A DNA stretch of 64,000 nt, from contig JACKPO010000004.1 of the NCBI GenBank assembly GCA_024233515.1, positions 62,001 through 126,000 of the forward strand, in the 5' to 3' direction. Positions 1 to 7,471 of the stretch are shown piece by piece. Below the pieces are notes generated by a model. That model worked only from the letters and a program-made list of their open reading frames with translations, was not told the DNA's origin and searched no databases. Position numbers and translations under genes: made by a program. Position 1 is the stretch's first letter; each line of letters opens with the position of its first letter. This DNA is from Chlamydiales bacterium (lineage in GTDB: Bacteria; Chlamydiota; Chlamydiia; Chlamydiales; Simkaniaceae).

Positions 1-2
1 TC

Positions 3-1241
3 GCCCCAGGGATTTTGATCATCTGCTTAGCGAGTTTGATGACCCTTTTCACCGATATGAACCACCTCCTCCCGATTTTATCGATGGTCTGTTTGATGAC
101 CTATGGACTCCTTAATTTTGTCGCCTTCTTCGAGTCATTCATTCAAAACCCCAGCTGGCGTCCCCTCTTCCGAACACCGATGGGGGTTTCTTTAGCGGGA
201 ACTCTTGCTTGCCTTGTGAGTATGTTCATGATCAATGCAGGTTGGGCCTTTATTATTCTCGTGGCGGTGATCGCTTTAGGGCTATGGACGACGAAACGAA
301 AGCTTCAAGGAAACTGGGATGATATCCGCTACAGCATTTTCTCATTTTTTGCCTCAACAGCCACTAATAAACTCGTCCATCTGAAGAAAAATCCCCGCAG
401 CTGGCGGCCGAATATCTTGGCGATTGTTGATCCAGAACTCAGAGACACTCAAATCGTGAACTTTGCCCACGCCCTCAATCAAAAGAAGGGATTCCTCACT
501 TATGGCGCAACCCTTCCCAACACTGATAACTTAGAAATCACCCAGACAACTTTCGAAGATTACTTTAGAAAACGGGATATTCCTTGCTTCTTCCACATCA
601 ACGCCCATAATATCCATTCCATGGGAACCCATAACATCGTGCAAAACTATGGAATGGGACCTTTGCAACCGAATACCATTATCCTCAAACCCCCCGCCGA
701 TAAGCCGGAGGAATTTTGTGAGTTGATCAAAGCCTCTCATGAACTCCAGAAAAACCTCGTTATCGTCAAGAGCGACCCCACAAATTCTTCCCTCTCTTTG
801 GAAACAAAGGATAAACACATTGATTTGTGGTGGGGTGGTCAGGTTCATTCTAACTTCGAGCTCAGTCTTGCCCTCTCTCATCTTTTGCAAGCAGGAAAGA
901 TGTGGCCGGATGCAACCATCACGATTAAAACCTTGGTGAAAAACGAAGCCGCTCGGATCCACATGGCCAAGTTATTTGAAAAATATCACTCTGTTCTCAG
1001 AGTCAAAAACCTCCACTTCAAGTCATATCTCGATGAGAGTACCGACTTTTATGCTCACATCACCGACTACTCAACCGATGCCGACCTCACCTTCTTAGGA
1101 ATTCGCGCTCCTGAAAGGGAGGAATCCATTGACGCTTATACTTCCTATTTCAAGACCCTTTTGAAAAAAACCGAAGGGATTCCTAGTGTTGCTTATGTCC
1201 TCGCTGGTGAGCGCCTCGATTTCCAAAGGATCTTCGAATGA
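3..1241 (+). CDS. SLC12-like cation-chloride cotransporter, C-terminal part (5' truncated by window)
   Basis: The reading frame is open to the window edge, so the 5' end is missing; the TTG at position 15 is an internal codon. The visible part begins with the last hydrophobic segments (about residues 1-90). A hydrophilic C-terminal domain of about 300 residues follows. The motifs NPSWRPLF, a membrane segment with MFMINAGWAF, and NPRSWRPNILAIV are typical of the end of the membrane domain and start of the cytosolic domain in cation-chloride cotransporters (SLC12, within the APC superfamily). Members move Na+/K+ with Cl- across the inner membrane; the ions here cannot be decided from sequence. 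The stop overlaps the next gene by 4 nt, so the two are probably cotranscribed. An ordinary amino-acid permease is less likely, because those lack the long C-terminal domain. Confidence 0.8.
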   Translation, partial: APGILIICLASLMTLFTDMNHLLPILSMVCLMTYGLLNFVAFFESFIQNPSWRPLFRTPMGVSLAGTLACLVSMFMINAGWAFIILVAVIALGLWTTKRKLQGNWDDIRYSIFSFFASTATNKLVHLKKNPRSWRPNILAIVDPELRDTQIVNFAHALNQKKGFLTYGATLPNTDNLEITQTTFEDYFRKRDIPCFFHINAHNIHSMGTHNIVQNYGMGPLQPNTIILKPPADKPEEFCELIKASHELQKNLVIVKSDPTNSSLSLETKDKHIDLWWGGQVHSNFELSLALSHLLQAGKMWPDATITIKTLVKNEAARIHMAKLFEKYHSVLRVKNLHFKSYLDESTDFYAHITDYSTDADLTFLGIRAPEREESIDAYTSYFKTLLKKTEGIPSVAYVLAGERLDFQRIFE

Positions 1242-1954
1242 CCATCCTCATTTATAGCGACGAAGGAGTGAGCGCCTTTACCCTTGCGGAAACGTTAAGA
1301 ACCTTTCGCGCTTTGTCCAATGAGGTTAAAGTGGTCAATCACCAAACTCTCAATGAAACCGATTGGGAAAAAGAGGCAAAACTCCTTGTGATTCCAGGGG
1401 GAAGAGATATCCCCTACGATCGGAACTTAAGAGGAAAAGGAACCGCAAAAATCCGACGATTTGTAGAAGAGGGTGGGAGCTACCTAGGGATTTGCGCAGG
1501 GGCCTATTTTGGGTGCAGTGAAGTGATCTTTGAAAAAGGAAAACCCTTAGAAGTCCATGAAAAACGGGACCTTGAATTTTTTCCGGGAGCCGCCGTTGGG
1601 ACCCTGTATGACCGCCCCTTTTGTTACGTGACAAACAAGGGTCTTGTTCCTTCTGAAATTGCCTTTGAAGGAAAAACCCTTTATCTCTATTACAATGGAG
1701 GATGCACGTTCAAAAATGCATCGAGTCACCCTTCTGTAACAGTTCTTGCAGAATACAAAGACGCCGACCACCAAAGCGCCATTATCCATTGCAAAGTTGG
1801 AAAGGGAAATGTTATCCTTTCGGGTGTTCATTTCGAAGTCTGTCCAAAGTCTCTCAAACAGGAAGGAGGAGACCCCATGATTGCTAAGAAACTTGAAACA
1901 TCAGACCACGATCGAAAAGCTCTCATCACCACACTTCTCAGTTATCTTTTATGA
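1238..1954 (+). CDS. BPL_N-domain protein (glutamine-amidotransferase-like)
   Basis: A 238-residue protein matching the BPL_N family, named after the N-terminal domain of eukaryotic biotin-protein ligases. It is related to class I glutamine amidotransferases. The nucleophile-elbow motif GICAGAYFG near residue 87 carries the candidate catalytic cysteine. LLVIPGGRDIPY upstream and SGVHFEVCP near residue 198 are the other family landmarks. In place of the usual GHPE-type histidine motif there is GVHFE, so the histidine and glutamate of a triad could be retained. The ATG overlaps the upstream stop (ATGA). Stand-alone bacterial BPL_N proteins have no settled function. A role near biotin metabolism is guessed from the family name and from bioY about 4 kb away, not shown. 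Confidence 0.75.
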   Translation: MTILIYSDEGVSAFTLAETLRTFRALSNEVKVVNHQTLNETDWEKEAKLLVIPGGRDIPYDRNLRGKGTAKIRRFVEEGGSYLGICAGAYFGCSEVIFEKGKPLEVHEKRDLEFFPGAAVGTLYDRPFCYVTNKGLVPSEIAFEGKTLYLYYNGGCTFKNASSHPSVTVLAEYKDADHQSAIIHCKVGKGNVILSGVHFEVCPKSLKQEGGDPMIAKKLETSDHDRKALITTLLSYLL

Positions 1955-1955
1955 T

Positions 1956-2558
1956 TTAAATCTCAACGATCAGAAGTGCTTTTCCTTTGCTCACATCGAC
2001 CCGTATCCTTTTTCCTTTTGCTCGATTGCGGATTGCCATAGGGCCGTCAAGCCTAAAGGTCTGATTGTGAATTTCCCATTCAAGTCCTTCAGAGCTTAGG
2101 GTACACGATCCAAAAGGGATCAGTGAAACAGTCGCACCCGGCTCAACCTCCGTCTGGAATTCTCCTTTTTCAAGAGGAATTCCAACTTTCAACCCTTCAG
2201 GATAAGGATCGAGAAAGAAAAGGTTTTGACGCTCACTATGCTTAAGAAGCGCTTGAACATTACCCAGAATGTGATCGAATTCTCCTCCACTCATCCCTAT
2301 AACCAAAGAAGGGAGAAGCTCCCTTTCCTTGGCAAAAGCAATGCATTTTTCGAAATCGGTCGTATCCTGGTCAGGAATCCGAATCAGTCTGGAACTTTCG
2401 GTAGAATCCCCATCACCAACGATGTAGTCTGCTTCAATCCAGCGAGCAGCTCCATCAGCAGCAATCACTGGGACCCCTGTGCGCAGCTCAACATCGATTA
2501 TTTTTTTACAGTTTAGTGCAATGACACTCTGGTACCCAGAAAGAAGGCTACCAATCAT
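1956..2558 (-). CDS. thiN: Thiamine pyrophosphokinase
   Basis: Converts thiamine and ATP to thiamine pyrophosphate in the cytoplasm. The family signatures are clear: AADGAARW, the acidic VGDGDST motif, DQDTTDFEKC and GGEFDHILGN, followed by a beta-rich C-terminal half that binds thiamine. The likely start is the ATG at 2558, which overlaps the TGA of the preceding gene (ATGA). The GTG three codons upstream is the alternative. Cotranscription with the PQ-loop gene places it under the TPP riboswitch, so its product would repress its own synthesis. No thiamine biosynthesis gene is seen in the window, consistent with salvage of external thiamine. The stop is 2 nt from the convergent BPL_N gene. 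Confidence 0.92.
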   Translation of the reverse strand: MIGSLLSGYQSVIALNCKKIIDVELRTGVPVIAADGAARWIEADYIVGDGDSTESSRLIRIPDQDTTDFEKCIAFAKERELLPSLVIGMSGGEFDHILGNVQALLKHSERQNLFFLDPYPEGLKVGIPLEKGEFQTEVEPGATVSLIPFGSCTLSSEGLEWEIHNQTFRLDGPMAIRNRAKGKRIRVDVSKGKALLIVEI

Positions 2559-2830
2559 AAAGAACACTTACTCTTCTGAGGAGAATATCGAATCTTAAGA
2601 ACGATCAAAACAACTGTGAAAATTGTCATGATCACATTGGTCATCCAAACAGTCCACGTGCGAGTGATAATCCCATAGACAATCCAACTCAAAGAACAGA
2701 TCAAAAAATTGACAAGCATCAATAGTGATAAATCCTTTGCAGAACGTGTTCTGTAGGTCTGAATAATCTGTGGAATAAACGAAATAATGGAAGTGGTCGA
2801 TGCCACAATACTAATAAACAGTAGAATCAT
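2555..2830 (-). CDS. SemiSWEET-like PQ-loop membrane protein, candidate thiamine importer
   Basis: A small membrane protein of about 91 residues with three predicted helices. The PQ motif (SFIPQIIQTYRTRSAKDLS) lies in helix 1 and SLSWIVYGI in helix 2, the layout of bacterial SemiSWEETs, which work as dimers. SemiSWEETs normally carry sugars. Here the gene is directly behind a TPP riboswitch and overlaps thiamine pyrophosphokinase, so thiamine or a precursor is a more plausible substrate (inference). I chose the ATG at 2830 because GGAGG lies 7 nt upstream. The in-frame ATG at 2851 would fall inside the riboswitch and has no ribosome binding site. Confidence 0.85.
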   Translation of the reverse strand: MILLFISIVASTTSIISFIPQIIQTYRTRSAKDLSLLMLVNFLICSLSWIVYGIITRTWTVWMTNVIMTIFTVVLIVLKIRYSPQKSKCSL

Positions 2831-2916
2831 TTTAATTTCCTCCGCTAGCATTATCTAGATCAGGTTATGCGGGTATTTCTCAGCCTTCTACACAGAAGAC
2901 ACCCCGATTAAAAAAC
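2831..2916 (-). promoter_or_regulatory. TPP riboswitch (THI element), translational type
   Basis: Read on the minus strand, the leader contains GGGGTGTC, GGCTGAGAAATACCC and ACCTGATCTAGATAATGCTA, in the order and spacing of the E. coli thiM aptamer. The outer helix P1 can form between TTTTTAAT at the 5' edge and ATTAAAA immediately before the ATG. The conserved 3' purine segment of the aptamer (GCGGAGGAAA) contains the GGAGG ribosome binding site. TPP binding would therefore hide the ribosome binding site directly, with no separate expression platform. It controls the PQ-loop gene and thiamine pyrophosphokinase. Confidence 0.95.
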
Positions 2917-2918
2917 GT

Positions 2919-3059
2919 TTACATCTTAATCCACCCATTCAATAAATGGGAAGAAAAATCCATGCTCGAATGAGACTCGGACTGAGCCCTCTCTTCGGCA
3001 TCTATCTCTTTGAGAAGTTCTATGCCCCCCTCGTGAATAAAAGACTCGAAAGAGGTCAT
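2919..3059 (-). CDS. Possible small ORF or gene remnant, unknown
   Basis: A 46-codon frame starting at an ATG, with an in-frame TTG at 3098 as an alternative, ends three bases before the riboswitch. It is rich in Glu/Ser and reads like an amphipathic C-terminus (ELLKEIDAEERAQSESHSSM). I do not recognise it and see no good ribosome binding site. It may be the tail of a gene destroyed when the neighbouring transposable elements arrived. The rest of the stretch 3060-3319 holds no gene that I can support. Confidence 0.2.
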   Translation of the reverse strand: MTSFESFIHEGGIELLKEIDAEERAQSESHSSMDFSSHLLNGWIKM

Positions 3060-3319
3060 GAGTGGTGAGGGGGCAGCACCGGAGCGCTTTCGAACCAATT
3101 CATCGAAGGAATGAAGCGACTCTATGAGCTAAAACCTCTTATCAAGGTAAAACCTTATTCTACAAATCGGTGGGAGAAAGGGAGTTTAGCTGTAAAACGG
3201 GTTTCTTGAAGAGCCCTATCACCTACTAGAACCAAGAATCATCATCCTCTTTGCTACTTTTTAATGGTGAAATTTAGCCATTTTTTGTCAGGAGAGCGCT
3301 TTCATAAAAATCATAGACC

Positions 3320-3484
3320 CTAGAGGGTGTCGTCAAAAGATGGTCAATCCTTAAGTCCTCCCTGTGGAAAATTTCATCGTTGTCCTCCTTCAAGAGCCCA
3401 CTTGGGCTCTCTGCATCGGACGCCTTGAACTTTCCTCACAGAGAAGGCCTTCTTTATTGACCATCTTTTGACGACACCCTCTAG
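3320..3484 (+). repeat. MITE copy 1 (165 bp, CTAG ends)
   Basis: Terminal inverted repeats begin CTAGAGGGTGTCGTCAAAAG and extend about 29 bp. The centre holds a GC-rich hairpin (GAGCCC ACTT GGGCTC) and the strand carries CGCCTTGAACTTTCCTC. There is no coding capacity of its own. If the outer TA is a target duplication, the mobile unit is 3323-3481. The ends look like those of IS5- or IS630-type elements, but I see no parent transposase here. It overlaps the 3' end of the AbiEii gene. Confidence 0.9.
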
Positions 3485-4295
3485 AAAAAACAATTTTTAT
3501 ATCGCTTTCCAAGCCGCATTGCTTTGCCATAACCGCAAAAGTGTTGTTCCACTCTTGCGGTGGGCTATTGAGTGTGTCTGGTAGCTCATGAGTCCCTCTA
3601 CGCGCAAATGTCTGCTTCAAAGCCGCTAGAACCCTTTCATCATCCATCTCATAAGATTGGATTAATAAAGCCATATCCACTAAATCCTTCACTCGCGAGT
3701 TGTAGCCTTGCTCTCTTTGCAAAGTGTATGCATGAATTTTCTCTGCAAATTGTTGTTCTACCGATATCACAAGGCAAATAGGGGCTGGGATTCCGCAAAA
3801 CCCAAGCCAGTTTTTTCCTTCAATTCTTTCAAACGGCTCAAAACAAATATCACCGATTCCAACATCTAAATGAAATTTTTCAAATGTGCGTCCCGCAATT
3901 CGAGATTCAACAGGAAACCTAAAGCCTCCATAGGGAGGTCCTACTAGAGAAACTTGAGGCAGGCTGATTCGATACTCAAAGAAGTCCAGTAGATCAGTAC
4001 TTCCATCCTCTTGCAGCCTCTCTAGAATCATCCTTCGATCTGCAATCAACGTATGTGTTTTTACAAAGAGATCAATATCTTGTGTAGCTCTGGAAAATTT
4101 TAAACGAAGTTCCATCGCGTGTCCTCCTTTTAGAATCCAAGGAGAGTGATCTTGTCTAAATAATCTTGCCAAGAGACGATCAAACGCAACCTGTTTTCTA
4201 ATCCGTTGCACATCAATGTCTGCAACCTGTGCTCGTTTGAGCAATCTCATTTCTAAACTCTTTCTGAAATCGGCTGCATTTTCAAATGTTTTCAT
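3390..4295 (-). CDS. AbiEii/AbiGii-type toxin, nucleotidyltransferase (type IV TA), MITE-altered C-terminus
   Basis: Toxin of an AbiE-type system. The family transfers nucleotides, in studied members to tRNA 3' ends, and arrests growth. The nucleotidyltransferase core is visible: LKGGHAMELRL at about residue 55 and RATQDIDLFV shortly after (motif I, with the two metal-binding Asp). A later helix with RVKDLVDMALL (about residue 207) corresponds to the conserved KD.xD motif. The gene is 301 codons, but the last 31-32 codons lie within MITE copy 1 (bases 3390-3484). The native C-terminus has therefore been replaced by an element-encoded Arg/Glu-rich tail. The start overlaps the antitoxin gene by 14 nt, as in most abiE operons. 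Activity after tail replacement is uncertain. Confidence 0.85.
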   Translation of the reverse strand: MKTFENAADFRKSLEMRLLKRAQVADIDVQRIRKQVAFDRLLARLFRQDHSPWILKGGHAMELRLKFSRATQDIDLFVKTHTLIADRRMILERLQEDGSTDLLDFFEYRISLPQVSLVGPPYGGFRFPVESRIAGRTFEKFHLDVGIGDICFEPFERIEGKNWLGFCGIPAPICLVISVEQQFAEKIHAYTLQREQGYNSRVKDLVDMALLIQSYEMDDERVLAALKQTFARRGTHELPDTLNSPPQEWNNTFAVMAKQCGLESDIKIVFSRGCRQKMVNKEGLLCEESSRRPMQRAQVGS

Positions 4296-4905
4296 GGAAA
4301 CCTTTTAAGAGAGAATAAATAGGAGAAGATTGAACAGATTGCTCACTGAGCAGTCGCTTTAACATCGTTTGTGTGATGACTCCCCGATCAGAAGCGGCTT
4401 GCACAGCTTGCAAAATGAGCTCATGGGAAATGTAAGCCTCTGTAATGACATCTAAAAGTGTTTGGTAAGGTGTTGTGACAAAATACCCGTCCATCGAAAC
4501 AATTTGATCTTGGCTTAGTTGTTTACGATGAATGACTAATATTTTTGGAATCGCAGAATTACGTCGAAAGGAAAGAGGCACAGTCATATGAAGCCTATCC
4601 GGTAGAATATCTGAAAGCTCATGGATAGAAAGTGCCGTTTGATGAGAGTAAACCCCTTCTATCTTCCCCGATCTATTACAAGACCAAAGAGCCCAAATCA
4701 TTAAATCGGGACGCTTAGACTCTGGAAATTTAGCAAGACGGTAAATCCCTCTATGCACCCTAATCCAATGACCAGACTGGACGTGGTAAGGATGCGTATT
4801 ATCCTTATAGCCAGAGACTTTAGCTTGCTTAGAAGTAAAATATCCCTGCTGAGATTCTGCTATCTTAAACAATTTGTTTTCAGACTCTTGTGATTTATTC
4901 CGCAT
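4282..4905 (-). CDS. AbiEi-type antitoxin
   Basis: A 207-residue antitoxin and autorepressor of the AbiE pair. The N-terminal winged-helix segment reads QGYFTSKQAKVSGY and ends in the typical WIRVHRGIYRLAKFPES stretch. The middle contains SHQTALSIHELSDILPDRLHM, the usual AbiEi_4 signature, followed by the C-terminal domain needed for toxin neutralisation in studied members. It lies upstream of and overlaps the toxin gene. The ribosome binding site GAGG, 6 nt before the ATG at 4905, is one arm of a palindrome (4910-4926), which suggests autoregulation. Phage-defence activity is known for some AbiE systems but cannot be assumed here. Confidence 0.88.
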   Translation of the reverse strand: MRNKSQESENKLFKIAESQQGYFTSKQAKVSGYKDNTHPYHVQSGHWIRVHRGIYRLAKFPESKRPDLMIWALWSCNRSGKIEGVYSHQTALSIHELSDILPDRLHMTVPLSFRRNSAIPKILVIHRKQLSQDQIVSMDGYFVTTPYQTLLDVITEAYISHELILQAVQAASDRGVITQTMLKRLLSEQSVQSSPIYSLLKGFHENI

Positions 4906-4909
4906 ATAC

Positions 4910-4926
4910 CCTCAAATATATTGAGG
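4910..4926 (-). promoter_or_regulatory. Palindrome overlapping the abiEi ribosome binding site (candidate autoregulatory site)
   Basis: The sequence CCTCAA-ATATA-TTGAGG lies 5 bp upstream of the antitoxin ATG, and one arm supplies the GAGG of the ribosome binding site. AbiEi proteins are known to bind inverted repeats in their own promoters. The site could act as that operator or as an RNA hairpin hiding the ribosome binding site. The rest of the leader up to MITE copy 2 (4927-5031) shows nothing else I can name. Confidence 0.5.
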
Positions 4927-5031
4927 AATTGTGCAAAAATCAAGAATTTAATACAACACCTACTTAAAGCAGCCTTATCCAGGAAGTGAAGCTTGGTCTG
5001 CATCCGAGTTCATCCATCACAGATTTCCACT

Positions 5032-5196
5032 CTAGAGGGTGTCGTCAAAAGATGGTCAATAAAGAAGGCCTTCTCTGTGAGGAAAGTTCAAGGCGTCCGA
5101 TGCAGAGAGCCCAAGTGGGCTCTTGAAGGAGGACAACGATGAAATTTTCCACAGGGAGGACTTAAGGATTGACCATCTTTTGACGACACCCTCTAG
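5032..5196 (-). repeat. MITE copy 2 (165 bp), exact reverse complement of copy 1
   Basis: Identical at every position to the reverse complement of bases 3320-3484, again ending in CTAG on both sides. The perfect identity implies recent duplication, or gene conversion between the two copies. It sits between the abiE promoter region and a truncated NUDIX gene. Confidence 0.9.
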
Positions 5197-5269
5197 AATC
5201 TAAAGGCAAAATCAGATAATCTCCTTTGATCGAACCTTAACCGCAAAAAAACTAAAAAAGAATATATGA

Positions 5270-5461
5270 CTACCCAATTTGTATCCGTTCAGCGCACCTC
5301 TCGACAGATTCTCCATACTCAAGATGCCCACCAGGAGGTGCCCATGTGGCATCGCCGATTTTTCCGATCCTCTTGCCGAGAAGAATTTTTCCCTCACGTA
5401 GTGCAATCGCTGCGAGTCCAACGCGAAGGCGCAGTGTTACTTTTTCTTCCACTTGATCCAA
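5270..5461 (-). pseudogene. NUDIX hydrolase remnant (N-terminal third)
   Basis: Sixty-three codons encode the N-terminal strand of a NUDIX hydrolase followed by GKILLGKRIGKIGDATWAPP and the first half of the Nudix box (GGHLEYGESVERCAER). The frame breaks exactly where the catalytic RE..EE part should follow, so no active enzyme can be made. The start overlaps the 3' end of bioY by 25 nt, as for a downstream operon gene. The missing two thirds presumably went when the MITE-flanked island 74 bp away was inserted or rearranged. Confidence 0.75.
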
Positions 5462-5994
5462 AGACCACCTAGTGATGTAGCTGCAATGAGCTTAACACCA
5501 GCCAACGGAAGGAAAATTAAACATCCAGAGATAAGACTTTGCTCGAAGCTTAAAAAGCGGGTCAGTCCAGCCACACCTAGCGTGTAAATGATCACCTGTC
5601 CTGCCAAGATACTTCCCATCAGCCAAAGCGCTGAAGGCTTCTCCTTCATTTCAACAAGCTTTCCAATCACATAAGCAGCAATCGGGAAAGCTGCAATGTA
5701 TCCTACTGTTGTGGAAAGGAACCACAAGCTGTTCGCCGCTCCATTTGTCAGGAAAGGAAGGCCTAAAGAGACAAACCCAACATAGAGAAGGGTGCTATAA
5801 AAAGCTTTGCGACTCCCTTGCCCCATGGCCAGAATGAAGACCCCAAACGTTTGGAGAGTCATAGGAACAGGATAAAGAGGAATACAAATTTGCGCCATCG
5901 CCGCAATAAATAAACCTCCGAAAAGAACTTGAACAGCTGTCCAAGCAAAAGAACGCTCCGCAATCCAAGGGAGTGATTTCACTAATGTTTTCAT
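5437..5994 (-). CDS. bioY: BioY biotin transporter (ECF S-component)
   Basis: A 185-residue, six-helix membrane protein. VQVLFGGLFIAAMAQICIPL and YPVPMTLQTFGVFILAMGQG in the first third are the conserved BioY substrate-binding segments, and a GSRKAFYSTLLYVGFVSLGLPF stretch follows the same pattern as known BioY proteins. It captures biotin at the inner membrane, alone or with the shared ECF ATPase/T module; no such module is in the window. AGGAGG lies 7 nt before the ATG. A NUDIX remnant follows downstream. With thiamine pyrophosphokinase nearby, the region is devoted to vitamin salvage. Confidence 0.93.
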   Translation of the reverse strand: MKTLVKSLPWIAERSFAWTAVQVLFGGLFIAAMAQICIPLYPVPMTLQTFGVFILAMGQGSRKAFYSTLLYVGFVSLGLPFLTNGAANSLWFLSTTVGYIAAFPIAAYVIGKLVEMKEKPSALWLMGSILAGQVIIYTLGVAGLTRFLSFEQSLISGCLIFLPLAGVKLIAATSLGGLWIKWKKK

Positions 5995-6029
5995 AAGGTA
6001 CCTCCTGATAGGGCTGTAGTATTCCTGTT

Positions 6030-7442
6030 TTAGGAATTTTTTACAACCGCTCCGATGAGATCGTAATCGGTCGTATCTGTAATTATAACTTGATATCTTT
6101 TTCCAAAGGCGTCAACTCCCGTGGGGTCGTTAATGATAACGATCCCATCAATCTCAGGACACTGCCCCTTAGTGCGTCCCACCATGAGATATTCTGACTC
6201 GGGATGATACCCTTCAATCACCACCTCTTGGAGAGTGCCAATTTTTTTATTCAGGAGCTTTTTGACCACTTTTTTCTGGGCTTTTGCCAGCCGTTTTTCC
6301 CGTTTTTCTTTCACCTCATCTGAGATGTGATGGGGAAGACGAGCGGCATGACTTCCTGGTTCATTTGAATATTTGAAAATTCCAACATTATCGATCGGAT
6401 AGCTCTCAACAAAAGCAAGGAGCTCGTTAAATTGCTCCTCAGTCTCTCCGGGAAACCCAACGATAAGACTTGTACGGATGGTAATCTCGGGAATTTCAAC
6501 ACGGAGCCACTCCAAGGTTTGGATGATTTGCTCTTTCGATGTCGCTCGATGCATCGCCTTCAGCATCTCGTTATTCACATGTTGAATCGGCATATCGAGA
6601 TAGGGGCAAATGCGAGGATCACTCTTCATCAGTTTGATGAGAGGATGGGTAATTTCATCGGGATAGAGGTAGAGAAGGCGGAGCCAAAAATCCCCTTCCT
6701 CTTGAAGGAGGGTTTCGATCACTTTAATCAGCCCTTCGGACCGTTTATACCCATGATCTTTTCCCCAGTCGCCAAGATCTTGAGCAATCAAGATGATCTC
6801 TTGAACACCTTGTGCACGGAGAGCGCGAAACTCTTTGACGATTTGCTCAATCGGTTTACTTCTGAGAGGTCCTTTGATCTGCGGGATAATGCAATAGGCG
6901 CACCGCTTTTTGCACCCTTCGGCAATCTTCAGATAGGCATAATGATTGGGTGTAGAGATTTGGCGAGGAACTTCTCCCGCTTCGAGATAACTGCGGGCGG
7001 AGGTAATCGCCTCTCCCTGCTGCTTAGATTCGATGGCATTTAAAATCCCTTCCACATCTCCCGATCCCAAAAGGTAATCGATGTCGGGAAACTGCTCTTT
7101 GATCTCACCATCGTGCGTCTGCACCATGCAACCGGTCACAATAATCTTAGCCCCTTTCTTCCGCTCTTGATACATCTCATCAATCGTCACAAGAGACTCT
7201 GCGCGCGCTGCTTCTAAAAAGCCACAGGTATTGACAATGATATAGTCGGCTTCAGCCACCTCTCCGGTCGGCTCATATCCAGCCTTCAGCAAAATGCCGA
7301 GCATCACTTCGGTGTCGACTCGATTGCGGGGACATCCCAGGCTCACAAAGAGAAGTTTATTCCCTCCATGACGGAAGGTACGCGGCGCAATTTCAAGCGG
7401 TTTTTTAGAAGAGGACTGATCTGGGTACATTTTTAAACTCAT
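6030..7442 (-). CDS. rimO: RimO, ribosomal protein S12 methylthiotransferase
   Basis: A radical-SAM enzyme that adds a methylthio group to the conserved aspartate of ribosomal protein S12. The N-terminal UPF0004 domain carries its three cluster cysteines at C37, C73 and C105. The radical-SAM CxxxCxxC motif is at C177, C181 and C184 (GCKKRCAYC). The C-terminus holds a TRAM-like domain with the typical EYLMVGRTKGQCPEIDG stretch. SLGCPRNRVDTE and GPLRSKP distinguish it from MiaB. At 470 residues it is slightly longer than usual because of an N-terminal extension of about 28 residues; the internal ATG at 7430 is an alternative start. Confidence 0.94.
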   Translation of the reverse strand: MSLKMYPDQSSSKKPLEIAPRTFRHGGNKLLFVSLGCPRNRVDTEVMLGILLKAGYEPTGEVAEADYIIVNTCGFLEAARAESLVTIDEMYQERKKGAKIIVTGCMVQTHDGEIKEQFPDIDYLLGSGDVEGILNAIESKQQGEAITSARSYLEAGEVPRQISTPNHYAYLKIAEGCKKRCAYCIIPQIKGPLRSKPIEQIVKEFRALRAQGVQEIILIAQDLGDWGKDHGYKRSEGLIKVIETLLQEEGDFWLRLLYLYPDEITHPLIKLMKSDPRICPYLDMPIQHVNNEMLKAMHRATSKEQIIQTLEWLRVEIPEITIRTSLIVGFPGETEEQFNELLAFVESYPIDNVGIFKYSNEPGSHAARLPHHISDEVKEKREKRLAKAQKKVVKKLLNKKIGTLQEVVIEGYHPESEYLMVGRTKGQCPEIDGIVIINDPTGVDAFGKRYQVIITDTTDYDLIGAVVKNS

Positions 7443-7471
7443 AGGGGACCATTCTACCCCTAAAAGGAAAA

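Larger units (their letters stand above)
3320..5196. mobile_element. Composite unit: abiE toxin-antitoxin pair between two mirror-image 165-bp MITEs
   Basis: Two copies of the same 165-bp element (3320-3484 and 5032-5196) are exact reverse complements over their whole length. Together they form perfect long terminal inverted repeats around the AbiEi/AbiEii genes, for a total of 1877 bp. The arrangement is that of a miniature composite transposon with no transposase of its own; it would need a transposase acting on the shared ends in trans. Whether the unit has moved as a whole cannot be told from one sequence. Both individual copies end in CTAG, compatible with TA-targeting insertion. Confidence 0.6.

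Noticed and set aside
3320..5196. CRISPR-like array, because of repeated 165-bp units
   Set aside because: Only two copies, in inverted orientation, with terminal inverted repeats; no regularly spaced direct repeats anywhere in the window.
6432..7043. Plus-strand frame of 203 codons
   Set aside because: Antisense shadow of rimO with no start signal; the opposite strand carries all RimO motifs.
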